Source: Bacillota bacterium
GTDB taxonomy: Bacteria; Bacillota; Clostridia; Acetivibrionales; DTU013
Assembly (NCBI GenBank): GCA_023435925.1
Contig: JAEZLF010000133.1
Coordinates: 1-10,659 of the forward strand
Direction: 5' to 3'
DNA: 10,659 nt
Position 1 is the first letter of the stretch, and every line of letters begins with the position of its first letter. The position numbers and the translations under genes were made by a program. The notes beneath the pieces are model-generated. The model saw nothing but the letters and a program-made list of their open reading frames with translations, was not told the origin of the DNA and searched no databases. Positions 1-4,589 of the stretch are shown here, in pieces.

Positions 1-120
1 CCATCTGGCTTCCTTCAGATTCGCAGTCACCCACGACACCCTTGCCATTGGCTATGTCCTTCCCACTACCGGGCGGACTCGGGACTTACACCCGTTGAAA
101 CGTGCGCCCGCCGGGCGCAC
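1..120 (-). mobile_element. Group II intron, 5' end (domain I start), cut by window edge
   Basis: Read on the minus strand from base 120, the sequence starts GTGCGCCCGGCGGGCGCAC, which has the GUGYG 5' end of group II introns and folds into an 8-bp hairpin with a 3-base loop. It continues with AACGGGTGTAAGTCCCGAGT, then GGCAAGGGTGTC, and near the edge GAATCTGAAGGAAGCC. These are blocks I know from domain I of bacterial group II introns that carry a reverse transcriptase. Only about 120 bases are present, so the ribozyme core, any maturase gene and the 3' end lie to the left of the window. Its position just past a terminator stem (126-161) points to class IIC; the class itself is inferred from location, not from domain V. 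Confidence 0.88.
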
Positions 121-125
121 TATAA

Positions 126-161
126 AAGTCAAGAGACTAGACCCCTCTAGTCTCTTGACTT
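126..161 (-). terminator. Strong Rho-independent terminator of the toxin/immunity operon
   Basis: A perfect 16-bp stem (126-141 with 146-161) with a 4-base loop of G on the minus strand is followed by TTATA; with the end of the stem this gives CTTTTATA. It lies 21 bases past the stop codon of the 183-965 gene. The 5' end of the group II intron begins 5 bases beyond the stem, so the hairpin is also the probable target-site motif of the intron. The U-tract is short and is interrupted where the intron begins. Confidence 0.85.
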
Positions 162-182
162 AATAAATCAAATATCATTCTG

Positions 183-965
183 TTAGATGCCAGATATAAC
201 AAGATTTGGAACAACTTGTTTTATCCTCGGCAGAACAGCTTTTTCAAAACAACCTTCCTGTTTCTCCACTATTATGAGATCATGAGTTTCTCGCCCTTCG
301 ACCATTGTAACAGCATAATAAAAGCTTTGAAAAACACTTCCTTTACCAATTACAACTAAAGTAAAACTCCCCTCATTTTCAATCACTTTCTTGAGTTCAA
401 GCCGATTATGTAACACATACCAAACGACTTTGATGTCTCTATTATCATATGGTATGTGTTCACCAACTACCAAATCGAAATTAACAAACTTAGTCCTGTC
501 TCTTATAAACTCTTCATAATTCTTGTCTTTTTCGTTCCAATAGCTTAAAAAAATTATGTCTCTAATCTCGGCAAGAGTTTCATTATCAATTCCATCTTGG
601 TTGCCGTTTATTAAGTCTTGAAACAGAGAGTCTTTATATTCTTCCTCTGACAAATCGTTGCCAAAAAAAGAATTCGATTTTAAGGCTGCTTCATAAAGTA
701 ATTCTTTTACTTCTTTATCTACTTGAGCTTTTGTCTCAGCATATCTATGCAGGTAAGTTCCGGAACAATATCCTTCAAAATCGGACTTTTTCAATTCTTC
801 CAGTAATTCATCGTCCAATTGCTCCGGACTTGTTTCTGTATGCTGAAAAAGCATCTCATCATTTTGGCCGCCCATAAAGCAATACAGAATATCAAGTTGC
901 TGTTCAATACTCGCTGCACCGAATCCAACAAGGTTATATTCTGAATTCTTTTTAATAAGGTGCAT
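183..965 (-). CDS. Unknown 260-residue protein, probable immunity partner of the upstream toxin-like protein
   Basis: I do not recognise a family. The protein is soluble-looking, with no signal peptide or membrane segment. It is rich in Asp and Glu in its first 150 residues (for example SPEQLDDELLEELKKSDFEG) and has a more beta-like second half with hydrophobic runs such as SFTLVVIGKGSVFQSFYYAV. The start is taken as the ATG at 965, because GGAGGTG at 971-977 is well spaced for it and too close for the TTG at 968. The gene lies 15 bases after the 905-residue gene and ends before a strong terminator, so the two should be one transcript. Adjacency to the variable tip of a modular toxin-like protein, acidity and a low G+C content shared with that tip suggest an immunity protein that binds and blocks it. 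This is inference from context; it could instead be an unrelated accessory factor. Confidence 0.72.
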   Translation of the reverse strand: MHLIKKNSEYNLVGFGAASIEQQLDILYCFMGGQNDEMLFQHTETSPEQLDDELLEELKKSDFEGYCSGTYLHRYAETKAQVDKEVKELLYEAALKSNSFFGNDLSEEEYKDSLFQDLINGNQDGIDNETLAEIRDIIFLSYWNEKDKNYEEFIRDRTKFVNFDLVVGEHIPYDNRDIKVVWYVLHNRLELKKVIENEGSFTLVVIGKGSVFQSFYYAVTMVEGRETHDLIIVEKQEGCFEKAVLPRIKQVVPNLVISGI

Positions 966-970
966 CAACT

Positions 971-977
971 CACCTCC
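971..977 (-). promoter_or_regulatory. Ribosome binding site that decides the start of the 183-965 gene
   Basis: GGAGGTG on the minus strand lies 5 bases before the ATG at 965 and only 2 bases before the in-frame TTG at 968, so the ATG is the likely start. The site sits in the 15-base gap after the stop of the upstream gene, which allows translation of the partner to be coupled to it. Confidence 0.8.
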
Positions 978-980
978 TCG

Positions 981-3698
981 TTAATCAGTACAATACCAGT
1001 GAATATTACCATTATCGCTCTTAAAATGACAGTGCGCGGGCGTTGTCTTACCATCTACTCTGAAATTTTGATCTACCCTTCCGACAATATTGCCGTTTCC
1101 ATCCACAATATCATATTGTATAACATTCCCTGGTTGTTTTATTTTCTTATTAACCTTACTATACCCCCTTTCTGCAAGAAATTGATCTACAGTTTTTCCA
1201 GTAGCTCTCCAATCACCTGACTCAGGTACATACTTTCCACCACTATTACTATTGCCATTACTTCTTGCTGCGTTATATAAACTATTTAAATTATTATACA
1301 AACTTCCTGCGCTTACTACCATTTGTGTTGCACCTGCAGTTATCGCTATTGCACCCGCTACATTTAGTGCAATCCCGCCAATCAATGCACCAACACCTGT
1401 TAAGTCAAGCGCTAATCCCGCAGCTTCTGAACCCAATCCTACTGTAACTAGTATCTCTCCACCTATTATTGACGCTATGTCCCCTATACATCTTCCGGTC
1501 CAATATGCTGTTGAATCAGGAATTGAAAGGGTATATGAGTGCTGTATTATTTGAGTTATTATCCATGAAATGGGGTTATTTGCTTCTAAACTATCTTTTA
1601 ATCCAATAAAGAAGTCTGCAGTTGATCGTCCAATATCCGCAAGTACTGCTTCAACATCAATTTGCTCTGGTTCATCACTGCCATACTCATCGCTATCATC
1701 AAAGGCCCAATCATTTCCAGTTCCACCTGTCCCCTGAGTTGCAGTTAATGGATCTGTCGTCCAACCGTCGGCTAAATAATCTGGCATCTCAGCGGAGCTA
1801 ATAACTTCATAGCACCCATCCTTAAATACAAGTATCCCTGCCGGCCGCGTTGTACTCCAACCTTGCGATAATTTTTCAAATATAGCGGACGAATTACTAC
1901 TGTCTATTACAACAAAATACCCATTTTTATACAAAACAGTTTTCTCATGAGGTAGCCTTATCTCATCAGTACGGGCTTCTTCATTATTATTAGCTGCGAT
2001 TAATTTGAACATATAGACTGTATCGGAATACAGATCAGATATTGTTTTCACTCCAGCGCTTGCTTCCGACGCTTTGATTGGAACGTCTGTCGATGTAATG
2101 CCGTGGATTACTCTGACCTTCTTCCCTGCGCCATTAGTTATGCTCAATGTAACACTATTACTTGAGAAATAAGAAATTTGAATAGTGCCGATAGGTGCAT
2201 TTAATGCAGCGTTAATGGCATTCATCGTAGCAGGCCCAGCGATACCGTCTTGATATAACCCTTGGGCTTCCTGGAAAGAAAACACTGCATTGTAAGTGCT
2301 TAAGCCAAACTTTCCATCTGGAGTTCCACAACTATATCCTAGTGTGTTCATGTTATTCTGTAGCAGTTGGACAGTTGTACTAATCATGCCTCTGGATAGC
2401 CAGCCCGCATTCTTATGGCCAACTACAGTAGAAAGCTTGCTTCTTGTTTCGGGCCCCGCAATGCCATCGATGTCGATTCCTCTTAAACTCTGAAATAATC
2501 TTACGGCTGAATCGGTTGCCGTATCAAAAATGCCTGTTGCATTCAGACTGTACCCTACCAGTATAAGGTTTTGCTGCAGCTCGGTAACCTCTGCTCCTGT
2601 GTCGCCAAGAACCAGGCTTTCCGAAAAAACAGTTACACTGGCTGAGGTTTCTTTTCTTTCCGTGCCGGGGTCATTTTCACCAGCAGTATTCCTTGCTGCC
2701 GCTGTAACAGTGTACGTACCGGTCAAAGTAGGCGTATAAGTAAAGCTATATACCTCTGTTTCACTGGTGAACCAAAGATTAACACCCGCATCGCTGCATA
2801 CTATATTTACAGCAATATGATGTGCATTGGGACAGATAGTGTTAATTGTCAGAACTCCATTTTTTGCACCACTTCCTGTTATTGATAGGTTAATATCACC
2901 TAAAGCTGGTGGTGTAGTACCCCCACCGGGGTCGCCTCCGCCGGGATCACCACCTCCACCCGGGTCACCTCCGCCTCCCGGATCACTGCCGTTGTTCACA
3001 TCCACACAGAGTGCTACACACGTACCTCCGCATGCATCTCCGCATGTGGTTACACAGTTCCCTCCGCAGTCTGATGTACATCCATTTATGCAATTGTCGC
3101 CGCAGCCGTTTACACAAGAGTCGGTACAGGTGTTGGCACAGGTAGTATAGCACGAGTATTGGCAGCTTTCCCCGCATTCCTGAGTACAACCCGTACATGT
3201 TCCGGTACAGCCTGTACATGTTCCGGTACAACTGCTGCAATTTCCCCCGCAAGTTCCGGTGCAGATATCAGTACAAGCATACGCACATGTGCCTGTGCAA
3301 CCAGTGCAGCTTCCATAACAGCCTCCTATACAGTTGTCTCCGCAAAGAGCGGTACAATCCGTGCAGGAACCCTGACAGCTACCCGAACAGCCGCTGCAAT
3401 TTCCGCTGCATGTACCTGAGCAGCCACTGCAACTGCCACTGCATGTGCCTGAGCAACCGCTGCATCCTCCGCTACAACTGCCGCTGCATGTGCCTGAGCA
3501 ACCACTACAACTGCCGCTGCATGTGCCCAGACATCCACCACAGCCTCCAGTACACGTCCCTGAGCACCCTCCACTGCAGCTTCCCGAACAATTACCTCCG
3601 CATACACTTGAACAGCTGCTCATACCACATGAACCTGTGCATCCATAACAAGTGGATATGCAACCTTCCGAGCAAGAATAATTACAATTAGGACACAT
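981..3698 (-). CDS. Modular Cys-lattice protein with peptidoglycan-binding domains and a toxin-like C-terminal tip
   Basis: This 905-residue protein has the following parts. Residues 2-231 carry 61 cysteines spaced as CxxC and CxxxC (one CxxxxC), filled with Gly, Ser and Thr. Residues 238-260 are DPGGG/DPGGGG linkers. Residues 265-358 look Ig-like. Two peptidoglycan-binding type 1 domains follow at 362-423 and 432-498, each with DG(I)AGP near its end. An FN3-like domain spans about 504-580. Two short repeats ending GWSTTRP and GWTTDP lie at 587-650. A Gly/Ala-rich hydrophobic segment covers 740-798. The C-terminal domain at 821-905 holds AHCHF and IHWY. No signal peptide is visible and the first Lys or Arg is residue 279. 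The start at 3698 has only a weak AAAAGG site. The layout matches polymorphic toxins, in which the hydrophobic segment precedes an exchangeable tip; a nuclease tip is possible because of the His cluster but not shown. A spore-surface or wall protein is the main alternative. Confidence 0.85.
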   Translation of the reverse strand: MCPNCNYSCSEGCISTCYGCTGSCGMSSCSSVCGGNCSGSCSGGCSGTCTGGCGGCLGTCSGSCSGCSGTCSGSCSGGCSGCSGTCSGSCSGCSGTCSGNCSGCSGSCQGSCTDCTALCGDNCIGGCYGSCTGCTGTCAYACTDICTGTCGGNCSSCTGTCTGCTGTCTGCTQECGESCQYSCYTTCANTCTDSCVNGCGDNCINGCTSDCGGNCVTTCGDACGGTCVALCVDVNNGSDPGGGGDPGGGGDPGGGDPGGGTTPPALGDINLSITGSGAKNGVLTINTICPNAHHIAVNIVCSDAGVNLWFTSETEVYSFTYTPTLTGTYTVTAAARNTAGENDPGTERKETSASVTVFSESLVLGDTGAEVTELQQNLILVGYSLNATGIFDTATDSAVRLFQSLRGIDIDGIAGPETRSKLSTVVGHKNAGWLSRGMISTTVQLLQNNMNTLGYSCGTPDGKFGLSTYNAVFSFQEAQGLYQDGIAGPATMNAINAALNAPIGTIQISYFSSNSVTLSITNGAGKKVRVIHGITSTDVPIKASEASAGVKTISDLYSDTVYMFKLIAANNNEEARTDEIRLPHEKTVLYKNGYFVVIDSSNSSAIFEKLSQGWSTTRPAGILVFKDGCYEVISSAEMPDYLADGWTTDPLTATQGTGGTGNDWAFDDSDEYGSDEPEQIDVEAVLADIGRSTADFFIGLKDSLEANNPISWIITQIIQHSYTLSIPDSTAYWTGRCIGDIASIIGGEILVTVGLGSEAAGLALDLTGVGALIGGIALNVAGAIAITAGATQMVVSAGSLYNNLNSLYNAARSNGNSNSGGKYVPESGDWRATGKTVDQFLAERGYSKVNKKIKQPGNVIQYDIVDGNGNIVGRVDQNFRVDGKTTPAHCHFKSDNGNIHWYCTD
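3427..3527 (-). repeat. 33-base tandem repeats encoding the CSGTCSGSCSG unit
   Basis: Within the Cys-rich part of the 905-residue gene, a 23-base stretch at 3472-3494 recurs exactly at 3505-3527, a period of 33 bases or 11 codons. A slightly diverged copy starts at 3427, offset by 45 bases (33 + 12). The encoded unit is CSGTCSGSCSG (Cys spacing 4, 4, 3), with one extra residue in some copies. Such repeats can gain or lose units by recombination or slippage without breaking the frame. Confidence 0.8.
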
Positions 3699-3700
3699 AA

Positions 3701-3871
3701 AATCACGACCTTTTCATCATTATTTGCAGAGCTTCCTCCGCTATAATTGATGCTAGCATCGATGTGTCCGATTGTCGTTCCGGCTTTGTACGCTTTATGA
3801 ACAGAATCTTTCTAACGTATTAATTTTTCAAGGTTCAAATTCATAGCATCATTTGTCCATGAATTCTGTAC
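3701..3871 (-). other. Leader region with an interrupted coding-like frame upstream of the Cys-lattice gene
   Basis: Between the promoter at 3903-3931 and the start at 3698, one minus-strand frame reads as protein: 19 codons from 3871 (VQNSWTNDAMNLNLEKLIR), a TAG at 3812-3814, then 37 codons beginning KDSVHKAYKAGTTIGHIDAS and ending DEKVVI at 3701. The frame then meets the start of the 905-residue gene out of register; reaching that gene would need a shift of -1. No good ribosome site precedes its ATG at 3844. It could be a remnant of an older gene, a translated leader, or chance. I recognise no family. Confidence 0.35.
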
Positions 3872-3902
3872 TTAATCATAGTATATAATCCATATTTAGT
3901 AA

Positions 3903-3931
3903 ATTATAGCACAATGTCTTAACTCATTCAA
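3903..3931 (-). promoter_or_regulatory. Sigma-A type promoter for the Cys-lattice/immunity operon
   Basis: On the minus strand, TTGAAT (3926-3931) is followed after exactly 17 bases by TATAAT (3903-3908), with TGC just before the -10 box (extended -10). Transcription should start near 3896, which gives an untranslated leader of about 200 bases before the ATG at 3698. This is the best promoter match in the window. Confidence 0.72.
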
Positions 3932-3974
3932 TCATATATCACCTAATACTGTATTTATCTCCTAATTTTTACAT

Positions 3975-3998
3975 GCATATAGATCCGCATATAGATCC
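3975..3998. repeat. Perfect 12-base tandem direct repeat GCATATAGATCC x2
   Basis: GCATATAGATCC occurs twice with no gap (3975-3986, 3987-3998) in the A/T-rich spacer between the divergent Cys-lattice operon and rpmB. It lies 32 bases upstream of the rpmB -35 box and 43 bases upstream of the other promoter's -35 box. It could be an operator for a regulator of either promoter, or a simple duplication. Confidence 0.7.
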
Positions 3999-4030
3999 AA
4001 TCGATAAACTTACACAATTTCAAAAAGTCC

Positions 4031-4060
4031 TTGCAGGCATTAGTGGATATGTGTTAAAAT
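4031..4060 (+). promoter_or_regulatory. Promoter of rpmB
   Basis: TTGCAG (4031-4036) and TAAAAT (4055-4060) are separated by 18 bases, with TGT directly before the -10 box (extended -10 form). Transcription would begin near 4067, about 50 bases before the rpmB start. A strong ribosome site, AGGAGGTG (4101-4108), follows. Confidence 0.6.
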
Positions 4061-4116
4061 AGTTATGCTTTGTGGGATTTTAGGAATAACACCCTTTTGA
4101 AGGAGGTGTAATATAG

Positions 4117-4305
4117 ATGGCAAAATGCGATGTTTGCAGCAAGGATACTGTGTATGGCAATAATGTCAGCCACTCGGTAAGAAGGACCAACAGATCTTGG
4201 AAGCCCAATGTTAAAAAGGTCAGAATCGTCGAAAACGGCACTCCAAAGTCCGTTAACGTATGTTCGAGATGCCTGCGTTCAAACAAGGTTACCAGAGCAG
4301 TATAA
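4117..4305 (+). CDS. rpmB: 50S ribosomal protein L28
   Basis: This 62-residue protein is a component of the large ribosomal subunit. It begins MAKCDVCSKDTVYGNNVSHS and contains RRTNRSWKPN and VNVCSRCLRS, which are standard L28 features. Cys4, Cys7, Cys49 and Cys52 form the two CxxC pairs of the zinc-binding form of L28; some bacteria carry a version without these cysteines. The length is normal for the family. The ATG at 4117 sits 8 bases after AGGAGGTG. The gene has its own promoter and is followed by a long hairpin at 4334-4389 shared with the convergent spoVM. It is the only confident plus-strand gene here. The neighbouring spoVM matches the Bacillus arrangement, while the divergent accessory operon on the other side does not. 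Confidence 0.97.
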   Translation: MAKCDVCSKDTVYGNNVSHSVRRTNRSWKPNVKKVRIVENGTPKSVNVCSRCLRSNKVTRAV

Positions 4306-4333
4306 TGATGGAATGAATGTTTACTGATAACAA

Positions 4334-4389
4334 AAATCAAAGCGACATAAAAAAGGCGCACGAACGCTTTTTTTATGTCGCTTTGATTT
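4334..4389. terminator. Bidirectional terminator between rpmB and spoVM
   Basis: A 25-bp stem (4334-4358 with 4365-4389, one G-T pair) encloses a 6-base loop. The inner GGCG/CGCT core is flanked by a run of six A on one side and seven T on the other, so transcripts from either direction form a GC-capped hairpin followed by U residues. It lies 28 bases after the rpmB stop and 45 bases after the spoVM stop, and suits both convergent genes. Confidence 0.88.
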
Positions 4390-4434
4390 GTGGATATGAT
4401 TCGTGAAGGTTATAGCGGTGCAAGCTGAAGTATT

Positions 4435-4506
4435 TCAGCCCATTCTAAGTACTTTTTTGATCAGGCTTCCAAAAAACCTGGGCATTTTAACAACCATTAT
4501 TCTCAT
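4435..4506 (-). CDS. spoVM: Stage V sporulation protein SpoVM (tiny, 23 residues)
   Basis: The reading frame gives MRIMVVKMPRFFGSLIKKVL plus three residues (RMG). It aligns without gaps to Bacillus subtilis SpoVM as I recall it (MKFYTIKLPKFLGGIVRAML plus six residues), sharing the basic residue at 2, Lys7, Pro9, a basic residue at 10, Phe11 and Gly13, and the amphipathic pattern. SpoVM is a helix that lies on the curved outer forespore membrane in the mother cell and anchors the coat base ATPase SpoIVA. The ATG at 4506 is preceded by GAGGGGGAG (4514-4522), 7 bases away. In Bacillus spoVM lies beside rpmB; here it converges on rpmB, and the FtsA-like gene lies 83 bases upstream on the same strand. 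The gene marks the host as a spore former. The C-terminus is three residues shorter than in Bacillus. Confidence 0.9.
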   Translation of the reverse strand: MRIMVVKMPRFFGSLIKKVLRMG

Positions 4507-4538
4507 CGGCAGACTCCCCCTCAAAAAGGTGTGATAGT

Positions 4539-4544
4539 ATTATA
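4539..4544 (-). promoter_or_regulatory. Possible -10 box of spoVM
   Basis: TATAAT on the minus strand lies 32 bases before the spoVM start, in the gap after the FtsA-like gene. No convincing -35 box is seen at 16-18 bases. Bacillus spoVM uses mother-cell sigma-E, whose consensus I do not clearly see here, so spoVM may instead be read from upstream. Confidence 0.28.
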
Positions 4545-4589
4545 TTACTTGAACCTTCTTTTTTGGTGTCTGTCCTTTTATTTACATTT

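Noticed and set aside
966..968. TTG at 968 as start of the putative immunity gene
   Set aside because: It is too close to the GGAGGTG site; the ATG at 965 has normal spacing.
3159..3691. Several plus- and minus-strand open frames over the Cys-rich region
   Set aside because: They are out-of-frame readings of the 33-base Cys/Gly/Ser repeats; the low-complexity composition keeps all frames open.
3006..3695. CRISPR array or other spaced repeat locus
   Set aside because: The repeats have no unique spacers of constant length and translate in frame as CxxC/CxxxC units of a long gene.
3006..3695. Metallothionein, or a thioether-linked RiPP precursor such as SCIFF or ranthipeptide
   Set aside because: The protein is 905 residues, lacks a leader-core layout, and no radical SAM enzyme lies in the window. 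Cys modification remains open but is not supported here.
4080..4361. Minus-strand open frame across rpmB
   Set aside because: It is the antisense of rpmB, whose product, promoter and ribosome site are clear.
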